Of a stretch of 64,000 nucleotides of DNA, positions 34,373-43,959 are shown piece by piece. Every line of letters begins with the position of its first letter. The first letter of the stretch is position 1. The notes below the pieces were generated by a model. That model saw nothing but the letters and a program-made list of their open reading frames with translations. It did not search any database and was not told the DNA's origin. Source of the DNA: Candidatus Helarchaeota archaeon (GTDB lineage: Archaea > Asgardarchaeota > Lokiarchaeia > Helarchaeales > RDOG01); contig JAHPZH010000002.1 of assembly GCA_019058315.1 (NCBI GenBank), positions 939,910-1,003,909 on the forward strand, read 5' to 3'. Both the position numbers and the translations under genes were made by a program.

Positions 34373-34399
34373 CTAATAAAAAGCACGAGGTGTTGTGAA

Positions 34400-35185
34400 A
34401 TGAATAAGCAAAAATTTAGATTTGGATTGATAATTTTCATGTTTTTAATCTTTCCAATAATAATGAACTATTTTTCACCATATATAATTATTGATGCAAT
34501 AGCTCAAGGCATAATTGCAGGATCGTTCATTACTTTCGTTTCCATGTTCATCGGATCACTATTTTTTGGAAGGTTCTGGTGTGGATGGTTATGTCCTGCT
34601 GGAGGTTTGCAGGAAATATGTTCAAAACGAAAGGATAAACGGGTACCAGCAAAATATAGAAAGATCAAATATTTTATTTGGGTACCTTGGTTAAGTATCA
34701 TCGTTATTTTGGGAGTATTGGCTGGAAGTATCCAAACAATTGATCCATTTTTTAATACGGACTATGGAATCTCAGTAACTAACATACCAATGCTCATTAT
34801 ATATCTTGCAGTTGTCTTTGGAGTTCTTATACTCTCTTTAACTGTTGGAAAACGTGGTTTTTGTCATACGGCATGTTGGATGGCACCTTTTATGATAATG
34901 GGCACGAAAATTAGGAATTATTTCAAAAAATGGCCTTCATACCACCTAGAATGTATATCTGAAAAGTGTAAACAATGCAAAAAATGCGATAGAATATGTC
35001 CTATGAGTTTGGAAGTTTCAAAGATGGTGCTGGACGGTTGTATGGATAATGTAGAATGCATTCAATGCGGAACTTGTGTAGCAAATTGTCCCCAAGCAGC
35101 AATTACGACTGCTTGGAAATGGAAAAAGAAAACAAAAACTACGGAATTAAGTCAAAAAATTCCCATTGTTGTTACAATTAAATAA
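34400..35185 (+). CDS. NapH/CcoG-like membrane iron-sulfur protein
   Basis: The 261-residue protein has about four membrane helices. It has the membrane-interface Cys motif FWCGWLCPAGG at 59-69 with a matching FCHTACWMAP at 154-163, and two C-terminal 4Fe-4S ferredoxin motifs: CKQCKKCDRICP (190-201) and CIQCGTCVANCP (220-231). This is the layout of NapH, NosR-end and related electron-transfer proteins that move electrons from quinol or a ferredoxin across the membrane face. I place the start at the ATG 34400 after GAGGTG, not at an earlier in-frame ATG at 34343 that lies inside an operator. It is controlled by the adjacent TetR regulator. The electron acceptor is not evident; a flavodoxin-like gene is convergent downstream. 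Confidence 0.87.
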   Translation: MNKQKFRFGLIIFMFLIFPIIMNYFSPYIIIDAIAQGIIAGSFITFVSMFIGSLFFGRFWCGWLCPAGGLQEICSKRKDKRVPAKYRKIKYFIWVPWLSIIVILGVLAGSIQTIDPFFNTDYGISVTNIPMLIIYLAVVFGVLILSLTVGKRGFCHTACWMAPFMIMGTKIRNYFKKWPSYHLECISEKCKQCKKCDRICPMSLEVSKMVLDGCMDNVECIQCGTCVANCPQAAITTAWKWKKKTKTTELSQKIPIVVTIK

Positions 35186-35226
35186 TTTAAATTTTTTCTT
35201 TTATTTCTTTGAAATAGATTGGTATT

Positions 35227-35643
35227 TTAATCTTCTTTAAATATCCTGTAATAATTCGTTTTTAAAGAGGGAAAAGAATAAATCTTAACATTTGGAAGAT
35301 ATTTTTTTATTTTCTGCTTAATCTTGCAATTATAATTAACAGGTTGATTACAATTGAACACTCCGATCTTTTTTATGGCATTAGGGGCACCTTTATTTAG
35401 GAGTTTGCCTAATTTTTTAATGTATGCAGATGTTTTTTGGAAATAACAAGGCCACTTGCAATCGTGGGTTGGGGTAACGACCAAGATCATTTCAGGGTCA
35501 AAATTAATAAGTTCTCGTGGATTTTTATTGTGTACTTTAAAAAGTTCAACCTTATTGCCATTAATTTTAACTTGATGAGTTAAGAATTGCGCTAAATGCT
35601 CAGTTTCTTCAAATTTATTTTCATAAAATATTGCAATTTTCAT
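35227..35643 (-). CDS. Flavodoxin-like protein
   Basis: A 138-residue protein starting MKIAIFYENKFEETEHLAQF, the first strand and phosphate-binding loop of a flavodoxin fold. It continues with ELINFDPEMILVVTPTHDCK for strand 3 and KKIGVFNCNQP for the next strand. The phosphate loop is not the standard T-x-T-G-x-T, so FMN binding may be altered. The length is close to the short-chain flavodoxins. It is convergent with the NapH-like gene, with 41 bases between the stops, which suggests, without proving, a shared redox role. Confidence 0.72.
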   Translation of the reverse strand: MKIAIFYENKFEETEHLAQFLTHQVKINGNKVELFKVHNKNPRELINFDPEMILVVTPTHDCKWPCYFQKTSAYIKKLGKLLNKGAPNAIKKIGVFNCNQPVNYNCKIKQKIKKYLPNVKIYSFPSLKTNYYRIFKED

Positions 35644-35919
35644 TAAATCACCTTTTTAATAATCAATCTAAAATATCGACTTCTAATTTTTGCCTATTTA
35701 GTAATTGAGCGAAATTTAAATATATATTCATGTTCTCCCTTCATTAACAAAACGTAATTGAAGTATCCTCGTTTTATGTGGTCTATTCAACTTGTTGGAG
35801 AAAAATGATAAGTTATATAGTGCTTTTTTCCACCTTCTCGTAATAAAATAACACATTTTCAAAGGCAAAATTGCAGTATTTTCTACCTAAAATTAAACTT
35901 AGAATAATATTGGGGAAAA

Positions 35920-36240
35920 ATGAATGTTATTCAAGCATCAAAAATCAACATGGTGAAAAAAATGGAATGGAAAGAAACAATAAATAAAATTCTGAAATTT
36001 TTTCTACTAGTATTATACTTGACGTTGGTCATTGCACTCGTTGTTGCTCCAATAGCACCTGCAATCATGACTTTGATTCCTGCTCAAGCAAGCAAGCCAA
36101 ATTACTTAGGTTACTATTCCATCTGCTCGTTTACTCCTTTCAGTACAATAATTTTATTGTTACTTATCGTTATAGGAGTGGTTCTGCTGGTAAAAACCAA
36201 ACCAATACATCGAGTAATTAAAATTTTTAAAAGTGAGTAG
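35920..36240 (+). CDS. Small two-helix membrane protein
   Basis: A 106-residue protein with an amphipathic basic N-terminus, a membrane helix at about 27-56 and a second at about 75-93, joined by an outside loop (ASKPNYLGYYSICSFTPFS), and a basic tail. I do not recognise the family. The ATG at 35920 follows GGGG; internal ATGs at codons 11 and 15 would also give the full membrane part. It lies ahead of the AsnC-type regulator on the same strand, 62 bases apart. Confidence 0.55.
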   Translation: MNVIQASKINMVKKMEWKETINKILKFFLLVLYLTLVIALVVAPIAPAIMTLIPAQASKPNYLGYYSICSFTPFSTIILLLLIVIGVVLLVKTKPIHRVIKIFKSE

Positions 36241-36302
36241 CCAAAAAATTACAGAAAAAAAACCTTCAATAACTTTATTTTTTTTAATATCTCATTTAAT
36301 GT

Positions 36303-37214
36303 ATGGATGAAATAGATTTCAAGATTAATTTATTATTAATGCTCAATTCAAGGTTATCCTATAGAGAACTAGCAGATCACTTGGATTTGACGGTAAATGC
36401 AGTATACAAGCGTGTGCAAGCATTAGTCGAATTAGGCATAATTCAGAAATTTACTGCAAGAATAAAGCCGGCTGCGTTAAACGCCATCTATAGCCTCATT
36501 TTTGGTAAAAGTGAGGTAACTGACTTAAATCAAGTAATAGCAAAACTGGGTAACCACCAAAATACTGCACAAATTATGTTATCAAGTAGAAATTATGTTT
36601 ATATTGGAGGTTATTTAAAAAATATTCATGATTTAGAAGATTACTCATCCTTTATCTCACAAACTGCGAAAATAGAATCCCCCAAAATTGGCTTTCTTCA
36701 TAGGGTTTACTCAGCATCTCCGATTTCATATACAATTCCCCAGTCAAGCTCTCTAAATCTAGATGAGTTAGATCGAGCTATAATTCAATCCTTACATGAT
36801 GATTCACGAAAACCCATATCTGAAGTAGCTGAAATTGTAAATAGAACACCAAATACTGTTCGCAGAAGATTATCTAGAATGTTGGAGGAGGGATCGATTG
36901 ATTTGACTATTAATTTTAACCCTATATCATCAAATGACATTTTCTCATTATTTCAAATAACCTTAAAACCTTCTGTAGACAAGCATGAAGTTGCCCAACT
37001 TATCCTTGACAATTATAAACCCAATATCTTCTTTATTTGGACTTTTAGCAATCTTCCAAATTTAATAACATGTTTTGTTTGGTGTAATACCATGAAACAA
37101 CTTCATGAAATGATTGAGGGGTTGAAAAAAGAAAAAGTAGAATCTATAATTCCTGATGTGCTTTATGAAGGACTGTTTTTTGATACATGGATAGATAAAC
37201 TATTTTCTTTATAG
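36303..37214 (+). CDS. AsnC/Lrp-type regulator with two winged helices
   Basis: The 303-residue protein contains two AsnC-type helix-turn-helix units. The first is at about 1-50 (MDEIDFKINLLLMLNSRLSY, then TVNAVYKRVQALVELGII). The second is at about 157-205 (LDELDRAIIQSLHDDSRKPI, then TPNTVRRRLSRMLEEGSI). Each is followed by about 90-100 residues that could be a divergent effector (RAM) domain. Such tandem proteins occur in archaea as regulators; the AsnC-like siroheme decarboxylases (AhbA/AhbB, NirDL) have a similar build and often neighbour radical SAM enzymes, as here. The radical SAM neighbour does not look specifically like AhbC or AhbD, so regulation is the simpler reading. Confidence 0.82.
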   Translation: MDEIDFKINLLLMLNSRLSYRELADHLDLTVNAVYKRVQALVELGIIQKFTARIKPAALNAIYSLIFGKSEVTDLNQVIAKLGNHQNTAQIMLSSRNYVYIGGYLKNIHDLEDYSSFISQTAKIESPKIGFLHRVYSASPISYTIPQSSSLNLDELDRAIIQSLHDDSRKPISEVAEIVNRTPNTVRRRLSRMLEEGSIDLTINFNPISSNDIFSLFQITLKPSVDKHEVAQLILDNYKPNIFFIWTFSNLPNLITCFVWCNTMKQLHEMIEGLKKEKVESIIPDVLYEGLFFDTWIDKLFSL

Positions 37215-37449
37215 AAATTTGAAGTTAGAAAATTACAATTTAATTATTTCTTGCTTAAATAAATTAGAAATTTCTGTTGAAATATCAATAAATTAGGTTT
37301 CTATTTAAAACTTTTTTACACCATCAAGAAACTTATAAATCTCTAAATTATATTAATTTATTAAAATCCCCGGAATACTATAAAAACCAGTTTACGATGA
37401 AGAATTTCAACATTAAATTGTTTTTTTATATTTAAAGGAGTGGTTTTAT

Positions 37450-38394
37450 TTGTATTTAAATGAAAATTCAATTTTACGGTCTATAACGGTAGATAATTTT
37501 CGCCGTGCAATTCCAATGTGGTTCAGGTCACAGAAAAGGAAGTTTTTAAAAGCCCCTATGTGGACAAATTACGATCTTACTTACAAATGTAATTTACGTT
37601 GTGAACATTGCTACTTTCATAAAGCAGTGGAGGAAAAGCGAATACAAGGTAAGCCATTAAACGATTTAACGAATGCACAATGGATTAAAATATTCAAGTA
37701 TCATCGATCAATAGGAATTCATTCTGCTACTTTTACAGGAGGGGAACCAACGCTACGAATGAACCTCCTATTTGAAGCTAAGAAAATCTTTGATAATATT
37801 CAAATAATTACTAATGGACTTATAAAAATACCAGAATTTCCTGGGAAGCAGCCTGTTATTTGGACATCGTTGGATGGAGGATCTGAAACACATAATGCAA
37901 TACGTAGAGCCGAAATTTTTGATCGGGTTATTGAAAACGTCCAAGATGATAAGCGAATTTATCTAATTTGTACTGTTAGTTCCTCTAATTATGATGAAAT
38001 TGGCGAGGTTGCAAAAATAGCTCATGATGCGAATACAGGCGGACTATTCTACAATTTCTATACGGGATATCCTAAAGATCCCTTACTATTAAAAGGAAAA
38101 TCCTTACAAAAGACAATAAAGGAACTTACCAAAGCAATGGCAGACTATGGTGATTATATATTATTATCTAAGAAAATGATAGAAACATATATTAAAAAAT
38201 CACATGTTAAAGACTGTTTTTTTAAAAATGGGGAGGTACAAAGCTTTTTTCCTAATGGAAGAAGAAAATTTTGTGTCATGGGAAATACACCTGCCCTTTG
38301 TGCTAATTGTGGTTGCGTAGTTCCCATTGTAGCGCACTGCTTAAAAAAATTCGATCCTGAAACAATCGAGAAATTCAAAAAAATTCCGTTTTAA
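37450..38394 (+). CDS. Radical SAM enzyme with C-terminal cysteine cluster
   Basis: The 314-residue enzyme has the radical SAM motif C-x3-C-x2-C as KCNLRCEHCYF (C47, C51, C54) and the SAM-binding TFTGGEPT at 94-101. The C-terminal part carries at least six further cysteines (KDCFFKNG, RRKFCVMG, LCANCGCVVP, HCL), consistent with an auxiliary iron-sulfur cluster of the SPASM or twitch kind. The TTG start at 37450 follows AAAGGAGTGG. The substrate cannot be told: relatives modify peptides, haem precursors or lipids. It lies 235 bases after the AsnC-type gene on the same strand; that spacer shows nothing else. Confidence 0.88.
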   Translation: MYLNENSILRSITVDNFRRAIPMWFRSQKRKFLKAPMWTNYDLTYKCNLRCEHCYFHKAVEEKRIQGKPLNDLTNAQWIKIFKYHRSIGIHSATFTGGEPTLRMNLLFEAKKIFDNIQIITNGLIKIPEFPGKQPVIWTSLDGGSETHNAIRRAEIFDRVIENVQDDKRIYLICTVSSSNYDEIGEVAKIAHDANTGGLFYNFYTGYPKDPLLLKGKSLQKTIKELTKAMADYGDYILLSKKMIETYIKKSHVKDCFFKNGEVQSFFPNGRRKFCVMGNTPALCANCGCVVPIVAHCLKKFDPETIEKFKKIPF

Positions 38395-38450
38395 TTTAAA
38401 AATTTCTCTAAATTCTCGTTCTTAATATCGATGAAAAAAAAGGTTTATTT

Positions 38451-41400
38451 TTAAAAATATTTTGGAATAAATTTTATGATTTTAGAAAAAGTCGATATTT
38501 TTCCAGAAAATGACTCCAGTTCTTCTGAATAAAAGTCTTCAACTTCATTAAGCAAATTTAATAATTTATTTCTTAATATATTCAAATTTTCTTCTGTTAT
38601 TAAAGCAACGGTAATATATTTACCATACTCAAAAAGTATTGTTACTTCTTCTTGTTCAATAATTTTAATTTTTGTCTGATTTTCAGTTAATTCTTGGATT
38701 AATGAAGATAATCCCATTAAACCTCCAGTAACCAAGCCAGGTGAAACTTCTTTATCCTTTCTAAATGAATGATCAAAGATACATACTCCTTGTGGCATGT
38801 AAAAATAAATATGGAGGATTCTATCCTTCCAATTAGCTTCTGATTCTGCTAGTTTATCGATGTTCTGCATTTCCCGAATATTCGTTGAGGAACTAATTTC
38901 GAGTGGACAAGAAGGTGCAGAAATTCCAACACTACTCTCAGAAATTAAGGGTTTTTCAATGAGATTTAATGCTGATGTTAGAATCATTTGTTCATTTTTT
39001 ATTAATTTCAGATATTTTAAGATTTCTTGTCTCCTTTTAATATATCCCGCATTTCCAAAAATATCAAGGGCACTATTAAGATAGTTTGTTGCTATGCTTA
39101 GATAATGATTCTTTTTATAATGATCTGTTTCATTATCTGATTGAATGATATGCCAAATACCATCAAAAAAAGTAGATGTTGCAATAGCCCATTTGGATTC
39201 TTGCGTAAAGCCCCCCAATTCGTAGTTCTTCGCTGAATCCCTCAAAAACATCTTAATTTTTTTGTAATATTCAGTCTTATCATCAAAATCTTTAGTTCTA
39301 TCAAATAAAGTCCCATATTGAATTGCAGAACAATAGGAAGAATTTCCTAAAGATAATTTTTTCATTCTATTTTCTGGAAAGATATTACTCGCTTTTTCAA
39401 ATAATTCCGAAGCACTTTTATAAAGGTCCGATTTCTGTTCAAAATCTGCTCGTTCCATCTGTTCCCAAGCCCTACATAAATAAAATATTGCGGTTAACTC
39501 CTCTTTTTCTCGTTGTAGTCTAAAAGTTTGGCATAATTTTTCAAAGAGAGAACTAGCCCTTACATATAATTCTGCTGCGAGTATTCGATTGCCTCTCAAA
39601 CTTTCCAACCTTGCCGTTTCTATCTGATAACGTGCATTACAATAGATCTCCCTGATCTGCGCCACCTGAATTAACTTCTTGAGTCTATCTATGACTTCAG
39701 GAGGTTTACCATCGGAAAGATATAAACTGATGATTTTAATTGCTTCTTCAAATTTCCTATTAGCAGCTTGATATTTCTCTGCCGATTCTTGGTGCTTATT
39801 TTCCTTGCTAAAACTTTCTGCTTTCTCTAAAATACTCCATGCACTATAAAATGCTGCTTCATAATTATATCCAGGAATTTTTTCTAAAATCGAGCTTGCT
39901 TTTTCATATTTTAATTGCGCATTATTATGATCTTCAACAATATGATACGATTTTGCAGTTTCAATTAGATTCCAAGCAGTCATGTAATCTTTTTCTTTTT
40001 CAATCTTTTGTACTAATTCAGTATGTGTGAGTGTAGCAATCGCTTTATCAAATGAATCGATTGCGTTCTTATAATTCACTGCTGCAGAAACGAAATTCCC
40101 TAATCTATCGTCTATTTGTGCTATTTGAATAAATCCAGATCCCATTAAATTGAAATATCCTTTATCTTTACAAAATTTAATAGCTTCTGTATAAGAATGA
40201 TATGATTCCTTGAAAATTTCAGCATCTTCTGTTAATCGTCCTATTTCATGATAAGAATCTCCTATTAAAAATAGGTTTTCAATATGAAATATAGCGACAA
40301 TCATCTTTTTGCTTTGTGTTAAATATTCTACCACATATTTATGGTATTCCAATTTTTCCGATATTTTTAATGCGTTTTTAGCCAATAACATTGCCGTTCT
40401 AGATGCACAAAACAAAAATCCAGAATAATAAAAGTAAGTATTAAATAGATTGGGATTTTGATAATCTTTAACTTCGTTAAAAATGTCCGCTGCAATTTTA
40501 AGGTGCTTTTGCCTTTCATTTTCATCCTTAAGTAAGTCCCCTAAGATCGTATTTACAGTACTCATTTCTACTTTAAATAATAAATTATATATTTTATGAT
40601 TTGGGTCATTTACAATAGATACCTTACTCTGAGCTAACTGGAGTAGTTCTAAAATCCTTTTTGCTAATTCAAGACGCTGGATCTCAGGAGATGAACGATT
40701 AAGAGCTCCAACTAAAAAGACTCCTGCAGTATAAAGGAGATTATGGGCTCCCAAAGTCTTAGGATATAATAATGTTGATGAAGCAATACAATGGGTTAAA
40801 TCATCTGTTATAAATTTAAAATCTTCTGCTGAAAATCCTAAATCTATTAAAAATATTGCAGTAGTGTATCTGGTGTAATAAAATAAAACCAAAGGATTAT
40901 GTGCACCAATACTTGGTAATAATTTTACTCCACTTCCAAGCCATTTCTGAGCTTTCTTTAACCATTTCTTTTGTTCAAATATATTTTTTGCATAATATGT
41001 CGAAAATGCTGAAAATGTCCATGAATAGAATGTATAAGCATAAAAAAGACTAAGAGTATTTGCTGAATTTTTGAATTTTTCAATCATTTCTTCAAACATT
41101 TCTTGCATTTTGTATAAAAACTGTTCAAGGTTTAAATATTCAGATGGTAGAAAGTGAGTAGTCCAATGGGTAAATTCCATGATACTATCAATTAGATAAT
41201 AAAGGTAAATGTCGGAAAATTCTTTTTGTTTTTTAATGTCATCCCATATTGAAGCCAATAAATTATCAAATTCTAAAACCATTTCCTTTAAATCTGCTTT
41301 TTCATCGATTTTGATAAGTTTTCCACCAATAAGTGAACTTAATGCCCGATTTTCTAATATTGCATTTTTTAACGATTCATTCGGATTTCCCTTTTCTAAA

Positions 41401-41825
41401 TTAATTATTTTTGATTTACAGAATAATTTTTTTGCATTAAGTAATAAAATCTCTTCTGATTCAAGGTTAGATTCAATAATACTCTTTATTAAATTTATCA
41501 AACCTGAACAAGCATTCATTTTTTCCTCAATTTTTAATTCTTCAAATATTTTTAATGCTTCCTGAAAACTTGAAATTGATAATTGGAATTCTTTTAAGAT
41601 ATCTTCATCCTTTTTTCCATAATCTGCAGCTATCTGATGGATTTCACCTAGATTATAGCAGATTTCACCCCTTGATTTCATTAATTCCTTATTTTTGCAG
41701 ATTTTCTTAGCCTTTTCCATAAGCTCTATTGCATTTTCCCAATTATAAACTTTCTTTTCTTGTTCAGCTTTTAGCAATAACTCTTCTATTTGTTTTTGAT
41801 TTTCCGATAGTGAATTATTTGACAT
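38451..41825 (-). CDS. Large helical-repeat (TPR-like) protein with C-terminal longin-like domain
   Basis: A 1124-residue soluble protein. Nearly 1000 residues are TPR-like helical hairpins (for example YHSYTEAIKFCKDKGYFNLM and AKSYHIVEDHNNAQLKYEKA). They are followed by a C-terminal domain at about 1000-1124: HIYFYMPQGVCIFDHSF, then LVTGGLMGLSSLIQELTENQ, VTILFEYGKYITVALITEEN and a final long helix. That domain matches the C-terminus of the 47491-48579 membrane protein closely (IIFEYGRYTTMALIVYEN there), the group I call roadblock/longin-like. There is no signal peptide. It could be a cytoplasmic scaffold that meets membrane-bound longin-like proteins or small GTPases. The function is unknown. 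Confidence 0.8.
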   Translation of the reverse strand: MSNNSLSENQKQIEELLLKAEQEKKVYNWENAIELMEKAKKICKNKELMKSRGEICYNLGEIHQIAADYGKKDEDILKEFQLSISSFQEALKIFEELKIEEKMNACSGLINLIKSIIESNLESEEILLLNAKKLFCKSKIINLEKGNPNESLKNAILENRALSSLIGGKLIKIDEKADLKEMVLEFDNLLASIWDDIKKQKEFSDIYLYYLIDSIMEFTHWTTHFLPSEYLNLEQFLYKMQEMFEEMIEKFKNSANTLSLFYAYTFYSWTFSAFSTYYAKNIFEQKKWLKKAQKWLGSGVKLLPSIGAHNPLVLFYYTRYTTAIFLIDLGFSAEDFKFITDDLTHCIASSTLLYPKTLGAHNLLYTAGVFLVGALNRSSPEIQRLELAKRILELLQLAQSKVSIVNDPNHKIYNLLFKVEMSTVNTILGDLLKDENERQKHLKIAADIFNEVKDYQNPNLFNTYFYYSGFLFCASRTAMLLAKNALKISEKLEYHKYVVEYLTQSKKMIVAIFHIENLFLIGDSYHEIGRLTEDAEIFKESYHSYTEAIKFCKDKGYFNLMGSGFIQIAQIDDRLGNFVSAAVNYKNAIDSFDKAIATLTHTELVQKIEKEKDYMTAWNLIETAKSYHIVEDHNNAQLKYEKASSILEKIPGYNYEAAFYSAWSILEKAESFSKENKHQESAEKYQAANRKFEEAIKIISLYLSDGKPPEVIDRLKKLIQVAQIREIYCNARYQIETARLESLRGNRILAAELYVRASSLFEKLCQTFRLQREKEELTAIFYLCRAWEQMERADFEQKSDLYKSASELFEKASNIFPENRMKKLSLGNSSYCSAIQYGTLFDRTKDFDDKTEYYKKIKMFLRDSAKNYELGGFTQESKWAIATSTFFDGIWHIIQSDNETDHYKKNHYLSIATNYLNSALDIFGNAGYIKRRQEILKYLKLIKNEQMILTSALNLIEKPLISESSVGISAPSCPLEISSSTNIREMQNIDKLAESEANWKDRILHIYFYMPQGVCIFDHSFRKDKEVSPGLVTGGLMGLSSLIQELTENQTKIKIIEQEEVTILFEYGKYITVALITEENLNILRNKLLNLLNEVEDFYSEELESFSGKISTFSKIIKFIPKYF

Positions 41826-41947
41826 AGATAAACTATCCCACTCAATTATCCAGTTTTACCTAATTTTCTTCTATACAATGTTTGGCATTTTTAAAGTTTT
41901 TCATAATTTATCATTTTATATACTTTGGAGGAAAAATCAAAATAAAT

Positions 41948-42106
41948 TCAAACGAAATAGTTAAAATCTTTTAGCTTTATAATTTTCTTTTCTAAAGCAG
42001 ATAATATTTCACTATATTCTTCACTAAACCTTAAATCTGCAAAATTTTCGAGTATAGTTATTTCATGATAAATTATAATTAACTTAGCTCTTTTCTTTTT
42101 TGCCAA
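41948..42106 (-). CDS. Possible small protein or gene relic
   Basis: A 52-codon frame on the minus strand from a TTG: AKKKRAKLIIIYHEITILEN, then FADLRFSEEYSEILSALEKK and a short end. It reads like real protein (helix, strand, amphipathic helix). The frame is open for another 15 codons upstream (KECPVTKAAGNFQTL) without a good start, so it may be the tail of a lost gene. It lies in the 322-base spacer between the helical-repeat gene and the amidohydrolase; the rest of the spacer is empty AT-rich sequence. Confidence 0.3.
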   Translation of the reverse strand: MAKKKRAKLIIIYHEITILENFADLRFSEEYSEILSALEKKIIKLKDFNYFV

Positions 42107-42147
42107 CGTTTGAAAATTGCCAGCTGCTTTTGTAACGGGGCATTCTT

Positions 42148-43077
42148 TTAGTCTAATTTAAATCTGGGGAATAGAGCAAGAATATTATCTCTCTCAATAG
42201 CTCTATGTTGCTGTAAATCGAATCCATCATATTTTTCAAATTCTTTAATTAATATGGATGTAAGTGGTTCGGGAAGAAATGGATAATCGCTACCAAAGAG
42301 AATATGGGATGGATCCGCTAACTCTTGAAGAGATCTTAAAGAATATGGAGTCGAAGAGAGTGCAAGATCATAATATAAACGTTTGAGGTATTTTATAACT
42401 CTCTTTTCTCCAAATGAAATTCTCCATGTTAGAAATGGAACCGCCCCTCCTGCATGTGGAAAAATGAAACGGATATTTGGGAACTTTTTCAAAGTCTGGT
42501 TATAAACGAGATTAGCCACAGCTCGAGTTGTATCAAAAACAAATTCCATTACCGCAGGCGGGACCTTAGTATTGGGTAATTTTTCTTTTGGAGGAGTATT
42601 TGGATGCACAAAAACTACGGCGTTTCTACGATTCAATTCATTATAAAGATCGTTTAATTCCGAATCTCCAAGATAATGCTCATCTACATTCGAAAGTAAT
42701 CCAACTCCATCTAATTTCAGAGTATCTAATGCATATTCCAATTCAAGTAGAGAGGCATTTATATCGGGTAATGGTAAAACTGCAAATGCCCCAAACCGTT
42801 TTGGGTATTTTTTAATAAGATCAGCTGAGAACTCGTTACAATGACGAGCCAATTTTCTGGTAAAATCGGTCTCTCTAAAATAAATTCCTGGAGCAGAAAT
42901 TGATACTACTGCTGCTTCGATATTTTGTCTATCCATAAATTTAATTGAGCTTTCTACATCCCATTCTGGGAAGTTTATGCCCGCACTTTTAATAATGCCT
43001 TTTTTAGCTAAAGATGAAATATATTCAGGTGGTAAAATATGATGATGAACGTCTATTTTTGGGGGAATGGTTGACAT
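42148..43077 (-). CDS. Amidohydrolase (ACMSD-like, amidohydrolase_2 family)
   Basis: A 309-residue metal-dependent hydrolase or decarboxylase with the full set of family ligands. It has H-x-H in IDVHHHILPPEY (H11, H13), a later histidine in VFVHPNTPP (H158), a further one in FPHAGGAVPF (H208), and the acid D264 in LFGSDYPF. This arrangement is that of 2-amino-3-carboxymuconate-6-semialdehyde decarboxylase and related gamma-resorcylate decarboxylases, which act on cyclic or aromatic acids with zinc or manganese. The length fits. The substrate is not evident from neighbours. It appears to be a single-gene unit. Confidence 0.87.
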   Translation of the reverse strand: MSTIPPKIDVHHHILPPEYISSLAKKGIIKSAGINFPEWDVESSIKFMDRQNIEAAVVSISAPGIYFRETDFTRKLARHCNEFSADLIKKYPKRFGAFAVLPLPDINASLLELEYALDTLKLDGVGLLSNVDEHYLGDSELNDLYNELNRRNAVVFVHPNTPPKEKLPNTKVPPAVMEFVFDTTRAVANLVYNQTLKKFPNIRFIFPHAGGAVPFLTWRISFGEKRVIKYLKRLYYDLALSSTPYSLRSLQELADPSHILFGSDYPFLPEPLTSILIKEFEKYDGFDLQQHRAIERDNILALFPRFKLD

Positions 43078-43229
43078 TACATAAACTCCAGTTTAATAAT
43101 TTATTACGAATTAATATATTCAATATATTTTTATTTTCTTTGTTATTTTCGTAAATATTTTTGCCAAATAAAAAAAGAAAGAAATTTAGATGGAATTGAA
43201 CGACATTGTATTAAAAGTTTAAGATATTG

Positions 43230-43772
43230 TTAAATATATGATTGAATTAACAAATTCTGACCGTAACCAGCTGCGGGATAACCAACCCGGACTGAAGCAC
43301 CACCACTAATACTGGCTTGTATTTGTATTGTATGCGTACCTGGCTTTACACCCGTTACTACAGTTTGTAAAGATATTGAAGTCCAATTATTATTCAGACC
43401 TGTTCTTATAAGTCCTACTGGACTTCCATCAACAAGGAATTGGAGAGAATACATATTAATACCATTTACTATAAGTACTTCAGACATGAAGCAGAGGTAA
43501 AGATTTACATCTTCGATACCTGTTATTACTATTGTTGCTGATGCACCGAGTATTAAGGTGCCAGAAGTTATATCCGAACCTGAATAAGAAATAAACCAAG
43601 TTTCTAGTATTTCTGTTGGGGGATCTAACCATTCTGTTAAAAGAATATAACTAGTAAGGGGATCCACACTTCTTGGGCGTAATCTATCGTAGATTTCAAA
43701 ATATCCAAAGCCAAATGTAGTCAAACCAACTACTAAAGCAATTATAGATAATGCAGTTGCTCCTTTAGACAT
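43230..43772 (-). CDS. Membrane-anchored small beta-sandwich surface protein
   Basis: A 180-residue protein with an N-terminal hydrophobic anchor (about 5-26), a short linker (RPRSVDPLTSYILL) and a strand-rich domain ending in TGVKPGTHTIQIQASISGG. It is a paralogue of the 8175-8714 protein by length, anchor, spacer and the closing PGTH motif, although overall similarity is weak. A clear GAGGTGAT site precedes the ATG on the minus strand. It is presumably exported and displayed on the cell surface. The ligand is unknown. No neighbour explains its role. Confidence 0.72.
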   Translation of the reverse strand: MSKGATALSIIALVVGLTTFGFGYFEIYDRLRPRSVDPLTSYILLTEWLDPPTEILETWFISYSGSDITSGTLILGASATIVITGIEDVNLYLCFMSEVLIVNGINMYSLQFLVDGSPVGLIRTGLNNNWTSISLQTVVTGVKPGTHTIQIQASISGGASVRVGYPAAGYGQNLLIQSYI

Positions 43773-43959
43773 TTAAATATCACCTCATAATTTTATACAT
43801 GAGATTCTATTTAAGTTTTAATTGTAATTAGAATCTTATTTCAAATTAAGATTTTAAATGCTAATGATTATAAGAATTTAGATGTTTTAAGTATCTCATA
43901 CTATTCAAGCTATTGTTTATTTAAATTAATCCAATACCCTAAAAAATTGTTTCAAATTA

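Noticed and set aside
34343..34399. An in-frame ATG giving a 19-residue longer NapH-like protein
   Set aside because: The extra codons lie in the operator region and lack a ribosome site, while the ATG at 34400 has GAGGTG and leads straight into the first membrane helix.
36303..38394. AsnC-type protein and radical SAM enzyme considered as a haem-biosynthesis (Ahb) pair
   Set aside because: The radical SAM protein is shorter than AhbC/AhbD with a different cysteine layout, and no other haem gene is near; left as an alternative only.
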